A DNA stretch of 64,000 bases, from positions 1 through 64,000 of the forward strand of contig CAWVXY010000010.1 in the NCBI GenBank assembly GCA_963934295.1. Reading direction: 5' to 3'. Every line of letters starts with the position of its first letter. The first letter of the stretch is position 1. This document shows positions 8,728 through 17,607 of the stretch, piece by piece. The notes under the pieces were generated by a model, which saw only the letters and a program-made list of their open reading frames with translations, was not told the origin of the DNA and made no database searches. Position numbers and translations under genes: made by a program. The stretch is from Seribacter sp963934295 (lineage in GTDB: Bacteria; Verrucomicrobiota; Verrucomicrobiia; Opitutales; Seribacteraceae).

Positions 8728-10326
8728 TTATTTTTTCCAAATAAAGCCGGGAGGGCGAAAGATTTTTATTTCGCGACCATTGGATAATTTGGGACCACGG
8801 GTAGACCGGCCATTCGCGACGACTTTCTTGTAACGATCGATCATCTTTTTTGCCCGTTCAAAATGAATACTAGCGAGGTTATTCTGTTCACCGGGATCTG
8901 TAGCCAAGTTATATAATTGAATGAAAGTGGGATGCTCGAGCTCAGCATGATTTTTCGGTCTTCGACCAAATTTTTGAATCGCCTGTTTCCATGCATCCTC
9001 AGACTTGGGTTCGGTGAAGTGACCACCCGAACTACCACTTCCCGGACCAAGGATCAGCTTCCAATTACCTTCGTAATAGGCATCTGCCCGGGTTCCATGG
9101 GCAACCATATGATTACGAACCAGTATTTCCTGATTTCTTAAATAGGGAAGAAAACTGATGGAGTCAGGACCCTGATTATCTTTGAGCTCAACCCCGACAA
9201 TATCGGCACACGTGGCCATCAGATCATTCAGCCCGACCATTGAATCATTCTGACTACCTGGTTCCACCACACCCGGCCAGACCACCCCAAAGGGAACTCG
9301 CAACCCACCTTCATAACTGGAGAACTTATACCCACGCCACTGCCCCCGGCTAAAATGGCCTTCTTTCTCCATCTCCTTCATTTGGTGTGGAATTGCTTTT
9401 CTTTGCCTACCCGAATAATGACCGGGACCATGATCCGATGAGACAATCACCATGGTATTTTTATCTATGCCGGCTTTTCGCAAATGTTCACGCACCCGGC
9501 CGATACATGCATCCGTATTCATGACAAAGTCTCCATATATTCCCATCCCGCTTTTTCCCTCAAAGCCAGCTTCAGGAGCAGATGGTGTGTGAGGGGCCGT
9601 GAGAGCGACAAAGAGAAAGAATGGATCCTTCTTTTTCGAACTCGATGAAATAAATTTCCCCGCTTCATCACAGAAAGTGGAGAGCACTTCAGTATCCAGA
9701 AAATCCTCCGCCGCCGGCCCCACCCGGTTAAATGCGCTCCAACCCTTCCGAGCCGTCACACTACCCTGCCACTTTTTTCCTCGGATGTAAGCGTAGGGGA
9801 ACATATCCAGAGAACCGGGAAGAAAAAAGCACTCATCAAACCCATAATCCGTGGGGCCAATTTCGATGGGCTTGGTAAAGTCAGTATTGGCAGGGCCCTG
9901 AGTCTTCCCGTCCTTTGTGGTCATGCGTGTACCCAGATGCCATTTACCCACATATCCGGTCCGGTATCCACCCGACTTGAACATGTCTCCCAAAGTATGT
10001 TGGGTCGTGGGAAACTGAAGACCAATAAATCCCCATGGTCCGCCTTGCTCCCCTTTTTTGAACCGAAAGGCATAGCGACCTGTCATGATAGAGGTACGAC
10101 TGGGAACACAAACTGAGTTTGTCACATGAGCATTGGTAAACTTCATCCCATCCCGGCATAGTAGATCAAAATGAGGGGTGGGCACTCTGGACTTCTCTCC
10201 ACCAAATGCCTTGATGTCTCCATACCCCAAATCATCCGCCAAGATAAAAACAATATTCGGTCTCTTTGCGACCGAGAGGAGGTTGAATACGAGTAGGCAA
10301 ATAAACCCCAGAAACTTATAACTCAT
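8728..10326 (-). CDS. Secreted S1-family sulfatase (CVPSR)
   Basis: 532 aa with signal peptide (residues 1-20). The N-terminal block VFILADDLGYGDIKAFGG holds the two metal-binding aspartates. CVPSRTSIMTGR (Cys73) is the formylglycine motif, GKWHLG lies at about residue 130, and VIVSSDHGPGH supplies the later metal ligands. Residues up to about 500 follow the normal S1 layout, ending in a lysine-rich IFRPPGFIWKK. It is a distinct subfamily from its neighbour at 7246, suggesting two different sulfate positions are attacked. It is packed 3 bases after the duplicated acetylesterase gene. Confidence 0.94.
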   Translation of the reverse strand: MSYKFLGFICLLVFNLLSVAKRPNIVFILADDLGYGDIKAFGGEKSRVPTPHFDLLCRDGMKFTNAHVTNSVCVPSRTSIMTGRYAFRFKKGEQGGPWGFIGLQFPTTQHTLGDMFKSGGYRTGYVGKWHLGTRMTTKDGKTQGPANTDFTKPIEIGPTDYGFDECFFLPGSLDMFPYAYIRGKKWQGSVTARKGWSAFNRVGPAAEDFLDTEVLSTFCDEAGKFISSSSKKKDPFFLFVALTAPHTPSAPEAGFEGKSGMGIYGDFVMNTDACIGRVREHLRKAGIDKNTMVIVSSDHGPGHYSGRQRKAIPHQMKEMEKEGHFSRGQWRGYKFSSYEGGLRVPFGVVWPGVVEPGSQNDSMVGLNDLMATCADIVGVELKDNQGPDSISFLPYLRNQEILVRNHMVAHGTRADAYYEGNWKLILGPGSGSSGGHFTEPKSEDAWKQAIQKFGRRPKNHAELEHPTFIQLYNLATDPGEQNNLASIHFERAKKMIDRYKKVVANGRSTRGPKLSNGREIKIFRPPGFIWKK

Positions 10327-10329
10327 ACT

Positions 10330-13197
10330 TCACCTTGCCATTTTTCCTAATGAATGAGCAAGTTCCTTTAAACTCTTGGGCCAAGCGTCCAAAGTGAGGA
10401 ATTTGGCTCCAAGAATTTTGGGGCGAGTTATTCCTTCCACTAAAGATTCAGATGGTTGAACATATAAAAATGGTACTCTTTTTTGAGCATAGGTAGAGGA
10501 AAGACTTTTGGCGTAAATTTCAAGTTCGGCTCCATACTCAGAAGGGTTCTCCCCAACATTACTTTCCGATGGGACCCAGATCACTCCGGCTACACCCATG
10601 GGAGTAAGCGGACTAACATTCCAATTATAGGCATATGTGGGGATGGTATCCGATGGTACATCATCTCCCCTGCCCGCCTCCGGAAAGGCGGGGGCCTGTA
10701 AGGCAAAAGTGGATGGATCCTTTCCTTGCTCTTCTCCATTGATTATTTCGGCAACAAAACTCTTTACATCAAGTATATGCTTGGACATTGCCTGCTTGGC
10801 TACTGATGTTCCCGGATACTGCAGAAACAACTCTTTTAGTCTTCCCTTGAACACTGGATTCCTTACATCCTTGACTCCGCGAAAGGATGTCCACGAGAGT
10901 GGAGAAGCCAACTGGCGACTCCTACCCCCACGACCGGATGACATAGTCATGAATCCCTGAGGAACACCGTCACGCCCTAAGGCCTTGGCAAATTCATAGG
11001 CAAACATCGTTACACCAGTACTCTCCTGTGAAAAGTCGGCGGCCGACCAGTATGTCCGATACTTTCCACCACCGGTTTCGAAACGTCTCTTACGTGGAGT
11101 TGGAAAAGAACTTGCCGCCGTTCTTCTCCGGAATTCCCGTACAAGCGGCAATGTTTTCGGGAGATCGACCTCCTTATTTCTCCGATCATAAGCCCATTCG
11201 CTTGAGAGCTGGGTGCTACCCGTCAAATACCAAACATCCCCGATAAGGATGTCCCTCACCGTTCGCTCAAAACCATGGCTTGATTTTATCTCCAAGGTGA
11301 TCGGCTCCGAAGAAGCTGGGCGTGAAGGAAAAGTAACGGACCATTGCTCGTATTCATTGGGTGATACCTTCTTGATCTCACCATCCAAGTTAACGGCAAC
11401 CTCCACTCCTCTATTAGCATGACCCCATACTTGAATGGGCTGATCCCGTTGAAGAATCACTCCGTCCCGATAGTACTCCGCAACCTGGAGAATAGGATAA
11501 TCCGGATCGGTCCACTGGGCATACTTTGCTTTTAGGGCAGCCGCTTTCTCAAGGTCATCTTCCTCAAAAATAAACTTTCCTTTGACCATAGCAAACGGAG
11601 TGGCAGGCAGACCTGCCTGGTTGTAGAGGTTGGAATTTTCCGGAACCGCACTGTATGCATATTGTACTCCCGTTGGTTTGGATACTTTATCCGACCAAAC
11701 ATGAACCGTCTCACCCCGTATCTCGGCTTCCGCTTCATACCAGACTCGATCATCCCCGCAGACTCGGAAATGATTAAGTTTATCATTGGGCGTCGGTTTG
11801 GCAGGCTCAACAAACATACCGGGTTCCGTGCGATTCTTGGCCATTCCCTTGCTCCCTACCATCAATCCGCCAAAGAGACTTTCCTTCTCAAAGGAAACGA
11901 TCACCTTTTTGTCCTTGATCTTACAGCCTTTATAAATCGGACCGGTGTATGCGACTTTCTTACCATACTGCTTGGCAAGGGCCCAGCGAGCCAAGCGCAT
12001 ACCTGGGTGTAACTTATTATAATAATGAATGCCCTGAGGACGTGCCGAATTAAGATCAGACTGAACGACCATTCCCACATGATCTCGATTTTCGACAAAG
12101 AACTTATGTTGTACCTGACGAATATCGGCGAAGCCCACATTATTGGGATCCGGAGAACCGTATGCCTGCATCTGCGTAAAGTAGAAAGGCATATCAGGAA
12201 TTCCCCAGGCATCCCGCCAACCATTAACAAGGGCCTCCATTCTAGATGCATAAATACGACCGTCTCCACTATTACTCGTTCCCTGACACCAGATGGCCCC
12301 ACGTATCGCAAAAGGAATAACAGGAGCAATTTTACCGTTGAAAAACTGGGAAGGCCCGCGCCACATTCCAGCAATCCCGGGCAGTTTAGGACGAGTGGGT
12401 ACCTTCCCTCCTAACTCGGCTATTGTTCCAGCTTCTGCTTCCCAAGTTTTTAAATCCTTGTAGTATGATTGATATGACTCCTTACCCTCTTCAATCAAGG
12501 GATCTGCTTTACGCATCAGTTCAATATCTTTCTCAAGAATTGGGTGAGCTTCGATCGCCTCCCGTTGAGCAAACGCCTCAATTCGGGTATTACTGTGAGC
12601 ACTCAGCAAAATACCGATGGGAACATTTAGTTCCCGATAAAGCTCGTGAGCGAAGGAAAGAGATAAAGCAGAAAATCCACTGGCCGCACTCGCCTTTTTC
12701 CATCCTCCACCCGAGGTTGCCCGTTTTTGCGGGTAAAGGGCAGAAACGGTATTAATGTTGATTTCTCGGATAGGAATATCCTCTTTGGATGATGCAATTT
12801 CTTTAGCGAGATCACTGCACATACTCTTACCCGCTACCCATACCATGTTGGACTGACCGGATGAGAACCAAACCTCCCCAACCAGAACTCCCAATAGAAC
12901 AAACGATTCTCCACGATCATTACTAATCCTCATTTCTTTTTCCTCCAGGGAAGCACTGAGAGGTTCGAGTTTGACCATCCAATCACCAAATTTATCAGTA
13001 ACCACAGACTTTTTTTGACCGGCAAATTCCACAGTAACCTTGGTCTTTGGTTGATCAAACCCCCAAACGGGTACCTTTGTTTCCCGCTGCAGAATCATGT
13101 TTTCCGTAAAAGGAACAGCTAGTTCCAAGTTAGCTTGCTCTTCTTGTGCGAAAAGAGAGTAAAAAGATAAAAGTAAGATACAGATAACTCGGTTCAT
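10330..13197 (-). CDS. Large secreted sialate O-acetylesterase-like protein with internal duplication
   Basis: 955 aa, signal peptide 1-17. The first half (about 25-540) is a full SASA-type protein: a beta-domain with MILQRETKVPVWG, then GEVWFSSGQSNM (nucleophile Ser116), AIWCQGTSN near 301 and KLHPGM near 395 for the His. The second half (about 575-955) repeats the order: VILQRDQPIQVWG, GDVWYLTGSTQL, GVIWVPSESN and a final FLYVQ. In the repeat the SGQSN serine position reads GSTQ. The first half therefore looks catalytic and the second looks decayed or repurposed. It probably deacetylates polysaccharide. It is the gene directly upstream of two sulfatases in the operon. Confidence 0.88.
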   Translation of the reverse strand: MNRVICILLLSFYSLFAQEEQANLELAVPFTENMILQRETKVPVWGFDQPKTKVTVEFAGQKKSVVTDKFGDWMVKLEPLSASLEEKEMRISNDRGESFVLLGVLVGEVWFSSGQSNMVWVAGKSMCSDLAKEIASSKEDIPIREININTVSALYPQKRATSGGGWKKASAASGFSALSLSFAHELYRELNVPIGILLSAHSNTRIEAFAQREAIEAHPILEKDIELMRKADPLIEEGKESYQSYYKDLKTWEAEAGTIAELGGKVPTRPKLPGIAGMWRGPSQFFNGKIAPVIPFAIRGAIWCQGTSNSGDGRIYASRMEALVNGWRDAWGIPDMPFYFTQMQAYGSPDPNNVGFADIRQVQHKFFVENRDHVGMVVQSDLNSARPQGIHYYNKLHPGMRLARWALAKQYGKKVAYTGPIYKGCKIKDKKVIVSFEKESLFGGLMVGSKGMAKNRTEPGMFVEPAKPTPNDKLNHFRVCGDDRVWYEAEAEIRGETVHVWSDKVSKPTGVQYAYSAVPENSNLYNQAGLPATPFAMVKGKFIFEEDDLEKAAALKAKYAQWTDPDYPILQVAEYYRDGVILQRDQPIQVWGHANRGVEVAVNLDGEIKKVSPNEYEQWSVTFPSRPASSEPITLEIKSSHGFERTVRDILIGDVWYLTGSTQLSSEWAYDRRNKEVDLPKTLPLVREFRRRTAASSFPTPRKRRFETGGGKYRTYWSAADFSQESTGVTMFAYEFAKALGRDGVPQGFMTMSSGRGGRSRQLASPLSWTSFRGVKDVRNPVFKGRLKELFLQYPGTSVAKQAMSKHILDVKSFVAEIINGEEQGKDPSTFALQAPAFPEAGRGDDVPSDTIPTYAYNWNVSPLTPMGVAGVIWVPSESNVGENPSEYGAELEIYAKSLSSTYAQKRVPFLYVQPSESLVEGITRPKILGAKFLTLDAWPKSLKELAHSLGKMAR

Positions 13198-13212
13198 AGT
13201 AAATTCATTTGA

Positions 13213-13692
13213 TTATTTTTTGATAGGCTGAATGCCGTTTACATAAACAACATTGTATCCACCGTCCTGATTTTCATCTTTTGACAATCCATCATAAGAA
13301 TTTTTAGCCAGATAAAAACGGTAAGTCTGATCCTTTTTCGGCTGGTTTTCGTAGGACTGTCCCCCGGGTGGTGGCAGACCAACCCCCTTCCATTTACGAC
13401 TCCAGTAGCGTACATAAACCAAGCTTTCTGAAATCTCTCCCTTCTCCACTTTTTCAACTTTCACCTCCGCCACCTTATGATCATATTCATAACCACTGAC
13501 CAACGGAAACCCTTCCCTCTCCTTATACGAATAAACAGCCTGTACCTTCCCCACGATTATATGTGTCGCAATTTTCTCAAGTTGATCTTCTGAAGAGGGT
13601 GCCCTGGCTCCCCACAAAGTAAATTCAAAAAGCGAGGAGCAAAAAAGAAGATAGCAAATAGACTTAAAATAAACTCTATCAGTAAAGCCCAT
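13213..13692 (-). CDS. Secreted protein of unknown function
   Basis: 159 aa. A hydrophobic segment at about residues 10-27 suggests export. The mature part is beta-rich, with 'IIVGKVQAVYSYKE', 'KVAEVKVEKVEKG' and 'QTYRFYLAKNSYDG'. This pattern resembles small secreted OB/immunoglobulin-like proteins that are annotated only as hypothetical in PVC genomes. A conserved-looking W-S-R-K-W-K-G and GLPPPGGQSY loop is present. I do not recognise a family. It lies 5 bases after the 837-aa FGE-like gene and 15 bases before the acetylesterase gene, so it is co-transcribed with them. Confidence 0.7.
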   Translation of the reverse strand: MGFTDRVYFKSICYLLFCSSLFEFTLWGARAPSSEDQLEKIATHIIVGKVQAVYSYKEREGFPLVSGYEYDHKVAEVKVEKVEKGEISESLVYVRYWSRKWKGVGLPPPGGQSYENQPKKDQTYRFYLAKNSYDGLSKDENQDGGYNVVYVNGIQPIKK

Positions 13693-13697
13693 AACAA

Positions 13698-16211
13698 CTA
13701 CTTGATTGGCTTAAGGGTAAATTCCTTAATAGCCAATCCGTACTGGGGTGGTTGATCGCGCCAGAAAGCGAGCGTATTTTTTCCTTTATTCAAAGAGACT
13801 TCAACCGGTTTTGATTCCTGCCAACTACCCTTGGTGAAGGGCATAACTAGACTTTTTGTACCGTTCTGGTTAACTGAAACATTGATCTGTTGATTGTAAT
13901 TGGCAGTTACCACTCGGGCATCCAAAAAGTACTTCCCGCCATTGGGTGCAGTAACCGTGTATTCCATGTGCGACTTGGATCCCTGGCTTGGTCCCGTGGG
14001 ATCGACCTTGGGACTGATCGAATAATAATTACGGGCATATTTATCCGAGATTCTTTCGCACACATTTCCATAGATATCATATAATCCCCATGGGTTTGGC
14101 TTCTTTTTCCCGACTGGTTGTGACTTGCCACCGGCATTTCCCTTAAACCATGCATAATCACCAATCTTGGAACCATCATCACCAAAGAACCATTTGGTGG
14201 ATTTACCTGCCCGACTGGCATACTCCCATTCCGCTTCGGTAGGCAACCTGGAATCCGTTGCGGTTCTTTCACCGAGAGTAAGACAAAATTTCCTGGCATC
14301 ATCCTCGGAAACATTATCCACGGGACAATCAGGTGACTTAGTGGATTTACTTGGATTGGATCCCATGATTGATTGAAATTGTGCCTGTGTCACTTCATAC
14401 TTACCCAGATAGAACCCCTTGGTCAGTTGAACTTCATGCTTGGGAACTTCAACGCATTCAAACCGACCATCCGTTTTACTCTCTCCACCCATCACAAATT
14501 TCCCGGTCTTGATGTAAACAAATTCCATGGTGACTCCCTCGCCCAAATCCAGTTTAAGCTCTTTTGCTGTCTGATTGGATTTGGGAGTGATTGCTGCTCG
14601 TAACCCCCAGTTTTCGTAACGCCCATATCCCCCACTCAACATACGCTTTCCTGATGCACAGGTGTCTGCATCGCCTTTCCATGTTCCTCCTCGCATGATA
14701 GTTGTTCCTTGAGGGAAAAAACGAGGAAGGAAGATTTGCATCCCGCTGTCAAAACTCTTCATCGCGAGCACTTCTCTCGTATTGCCTGAAGGCTTGGAAT
14801 AGGCGGCTGAAGGAATTTTAATTGTTCCATTACTGGTGACGGAAATCTCCTTGTCCTTGGGCGTTACCGGAGAGGCGATAATCTTTTCCGCAACGGTTGG
14901 CTCATTTGCCTCTCCGATATCTTCTCCAAGTGCATCCAAGGTAACGGCTTTCAATTCTTTAATAATTTCCTTTTGAATTCGAAGTGCGATCGCATTCCAA
15001 AACTTAGGCTCGATTTTCGAATTTTCACCATAGACTCTTTCCTCCCCCATCACATCACCAATCCACTGTGCCCGCTTAACCTGCAAATAAGCTTCCGGAT
15101 TATTTCTGGCCTGAGAGCTGGCGAGAAAGTCTACATCTTTGTCATACTGCGTGCTGGTCCACCCGGCCCCCCAACCCCCACCAAGATTAACACACCACCC
15201 ACCTGGCGTCCAGTGTGCCAGGGCGGCATGCCCACGGCTAGCTCGTGCGGTAGTGGGCACCCCAAAAGCTCGAAGAATAAAACGGCCAATGAATGCCCGG
15301 CGACCACAGACTCCACCATTCATCAAAATATTCTGATACTTTTGCAACTCTGGACGGTCATACTTTACATCGCCCGAACCATATTTTACATCCGAACCGA
15401 CAATTGCCACATACCGCCAACCAAAATTTTCGTTATAAATATGGTCAGGCCGATAATTCCGTAGCATTTCACGCCCCCAAGCAAGGGTCTCATCCGGTTC
15501 GTCCCCATTCACAACCATCCGTAAATCCCAAGTACTGAGATTCTTGAAAGTCGGATCAAGCTCACCGTCCAGATAGGCTTTTTTGTAATGGTGGTACCTC
15601 TTAACCGGATCCACATTTTCGGGTGCATTGGTATCTTCTGCAGGATTAGTCTGAACAACGGGTACCGCATGTTCCAGTGAAATAGCTAATGCAAGTCTTT
15701 GAAAAATACCAGCAGAAGCATTCTTGCATGAATCCTGAATCTTGGAATAAATTTTCATTGCCTTGCCATATTGTGGTGGACCATATCCCTTCCGTCCCAT
15801 CCTTTTTGCTCGTGCACCATCCGCGACCAGCATTTGCCTCATCAACTTTGGGTCATTGAAAAGGCTCTCCAGTAATGAAAAATAATCTTTTCCCAACTGA
15901 CCAAATTCAGCCAAGGCCCGTGGTGTTGCTTTCTCAAAAATGACAAATTTCACCAGTTTTGAATCAAGATTATCAGAAGCCAAAAATTGCTTCAGAGCTG
16001 GTCCCTTTGCTTTACTTCCTGAAGGGATCTTTTGCTTCAATTCATCATGCAAATTCAAAAGCTGCTTGTCGTAATGAGCTTCGATTTTTTGCCCAGTAGC
16101 ATTAAGATAAACCTCCCCATCAATGTTTTGATTTGCGAGGCAAATATTAACTTTAGGAATACACAAGATGATAAGCGCATATATTACATTATTTATATTA
16201 TTTCTTTTCAT
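13698..16211 (-). CDS. Transglutaminase-like / rearranged FGE-sulfatase-like / carbohydrate-binding fusion protein
   Basis: 837 aa, exported (hydrophobic residues 9-25). Residues about 298-345 look like a transglutaminase core, with Cys302 in GGVCGRR and His327 in SRGHAALAHW. Residues 560-745 match the N-terminal two thirds of a formylglycine-generating-enzyme-like domain: FVYIKTGKFVMGG, KYEVTQAQFQSIMGSNPS, RLPTEAEWEYASRAG, NPWGLYDIYGNVCER. The segment that should follow (R-G-G-S-W ... G-F-R) is instead found earlier, at 506-540, as MRGGTWKGDADTC ... NWGLRAA. Residues 750-837 resemble a CBM6/35-like domain. FGE's two active cysteines are not visible, so sulfatase activation is unlikely; a binding or scaffolding role is more probable. 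The gene overlaps the upstream acetylesterase by 4 bases. Confidence 0.75.
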   Translation of the reverse strand: MKRNNINNVIYALIILCIPKVNICLANQNIDGEVYLNATGQKIEAHYDKQLLNLHDELKQKIPSGSKAKGPALKQFLASDNLDSKLVKFVIFEKATPRALAEFGQLGKDYFSLLESLFNDPKLMRQMLVADGARAKRMGRKGYGPPQYGKAMKIYSKIQDSCKNASAGIFQRLALAISLEHAVPVVQTNPAEDTNAPENVDPVKRYHHYKKAYLDGELDPTFKNLSTWDLRMVVNGDEPDETLAWGREMLRNYRPDHIYNENFGWRYVAIVGSDVKYGSGDVKYDRPELQKYQNILMNGGVCGRRAFIGRFILRAFGVPTTARASRGHAALAHWTPGGWCVNLGGGWGAGWTSTQYDKDVDFLASSQARNNPEAYLQVKRAQWIGDVMGEERVYGENSKIEPKFWNAIALRIQKEIIKELKAVTLDALGEDIGEANEPTVAEKIIASPVTPKDKEISVTSNGTIKIPSAAYSKPSGNTREVLAMKSFDSGMQIFLPRFFPQGTTIMRGGTWKGDADTCASGKRMLSGGYGRYENWGLRAAITPKSNQTAKELKLDLGEGVTMEFVYIKTGKFVMGGESKTDGRFECVEVPKHEVQLTKGFYLGKYEVTQAQFQSIMGSNPSKSTKSPDCPVDNVSEDDARKFCLTLGERTATDSRLPTEAEWEYASRAGKSTKWFFGDDGSKIGDYAWFKGNAGGKSQPVGKKKPNPWGLYDIYGNVCERISDKYARNYYSISPKVDPTGPSQGSKSHMEYTVTAPNGGKYFLDARVVTANYNQQINVSVNQNGTKSLVMPFTKGSWQESKPVEVSLNKGKNTLAFWRDQPPQYGLAIKEFTLKPIK

Positions 16212-17602
16212 TTTTTAATATTATTTTTTAAAAGTTCGACCATTGATTCCCCCATTGCAAAGCCGACATCCATATAGGTCTGTGCGTTCCCATTGTAATG
16301 ACTATTAGAAGCACCTCCTTGGCTGAGTGGATGTGTGTAAACTGTGGCGACATTTCCTTTGAATTCGGGGTACTTACCGGTAGCACCGTCCACCGCGAGC
16401 TGGGCATCCAGAATTAACTTATCGTTACTTGGCTGTGCATTCTTCGTCGTTTGCCCAAGGGTTGCCACGACGAATTTGGCCTTGGGCACATTGAATTCTG
16501 CACGCAGAGTCTTAATGAGCCGAACAAGATTCTTCTCGTACTTCACGGCATGAGCCTCTTTATAACGGTCTTTGTCACCCTGCCACCAAACAAAGCCCTC
16601 AATTTTGTAACCCCTGCCCTTCCAGTGAGGAAATTCCTTATCAAAATTATCCAGCACATCATGGGCTGCTCCCATGCAATCATCATATTGCTTACCGGCA
16701 TACCAGTTGATGGGATTCGGCGTAGTTCCCTTATCCCATGAAAGAGGAGTTTCCTTGTAGCCGGCATAAATCTTTCCTTTATATTCAAACTGCTTACTTC
16801 CTGGCGTAAGAAAGTCCCATGAAAGTGAGCGGTTCCCCTGTGAAGTTTTTAATATGAGCACAGGATCATCGATGTAATCACCCACCACATGCCCAAAACC
16901 AAGCTCCGGACCGATACGGCCACCACTCACGCCCAGTGGCCAGTTACCCACCGCCGTGACCACACCACGGTACCAAACATCATCACGGGATACCCATTGC
17001 CTATTTTGATCAATCAAATATGGATACATTCCCTTAAACTTAACCATGGTCGAGAGTGCACCGGGCACATCAAGCCGGACAATCCAGCCCAATCCATTTG
17101 CCTGCTTCGTGAAGTAGGTGATTTTGAAAGGCACCTTATTCCCTCCTTCTAGTTTAATCTCGGTACGCATCGCATCCTGTCCCACCTCCTGACGATGAAC
17201 CTCCTTACCCGCGACCTCCATTACATTATAGATTGATCCCGCATAACCTGGACGGAACTCATAAATCCCAGATTCCTTTACCTGCACAAACCCGCGGGTT
17301 ACCTGAGTTCCACCGCCAGGATATGGAGTCGGTCTAACGCCTCCGAATGCATCAAGTTTAAGAGTTTTGACCGGTTCTATGGAGTCATAGTCAACTTCTG
17401 CGTCATATTCACCGGAGTAGACGGATACGACAGGATCTATAAATTGGCTCCCCCAACGACTGCTTCCCCCGTCGACCTTTCCGGCACCCACCATATTGGA
17501 TTGTCCGGATAAGATGAACACCTTAACTGGCTTAGCAACTGCACTACTCTGGAAAAACAAAAATAAGCAGAAATTAAAAAAGATAATATTTTTCTCTAGC
17601 AT
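16208..17602 (-). CDS. Secreted SGNH acetylesterase with PA14-like insertion
   Basis: 464 aa, signal peptide 1-23. Block I is ILSGQSNMVGAG, nucleophile Ser35. The block equivalent to W-x-Q-G-E-S-D is WWQGDKDRY, and NSHYNGNAQTYM carries the catalytic His. Between blocks I and II, residues about 70-182, lies an extra beta-domain (SGIYEFRPGYAGSIYNV, GLGWIVRLDVPG) resembling PA14, a carbohydrate-binding module. The catalytic part is clearly paralogous to the 351-aa protein at 22340, which lacks the insert. It probably deacetylates a polysaccharide. The stop overlaps the next gene's start by 4 bases (16208-16211). Confidence 0.84.
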   Translation of the reverse strand: MLEKNIIFFNFCLFLFFQSSAVAKPVKVFILSGQSNMVGAGKVDGGSSRWGSQFIDPVVSVYSGEYDAEVDYDSIEPVKTLKLDAFGGVRPTPYPGGGTQVTRGFVQVKESGIYEFRPGYAGSIYNVMEVAGKEVHRQEVGQDAMRTEIKLEGGNKVPFKITYFTKQANGLGWIVRLDVPGALSTMVKFKGMYPYLIDQNRQWVSRDDVWYRGVVTAVGNWPLGVSGGRIGPELGFGHVVGDYIDDPVLILKTSQGNRSLSWDFLTPGSKQFEYKGKIYAGYKETPLSWDKGTTPNPINWYAGKQYDDCMGAAHDVLDNFDKEFPHWKGRGYKIEGFVWWQGDKDRYKEAHAVKYEKNLVRLIKTLRAEFNVPKAKFVVATLGQTTKNAQPSNDKLILDAQLAVDGATGKYPEFKGNVATVYTHPLSQGGASNSHYNGNAQTYMDVGFAMGESMVELLKNNIKK

Positions 17603-17607
17603 AATTA

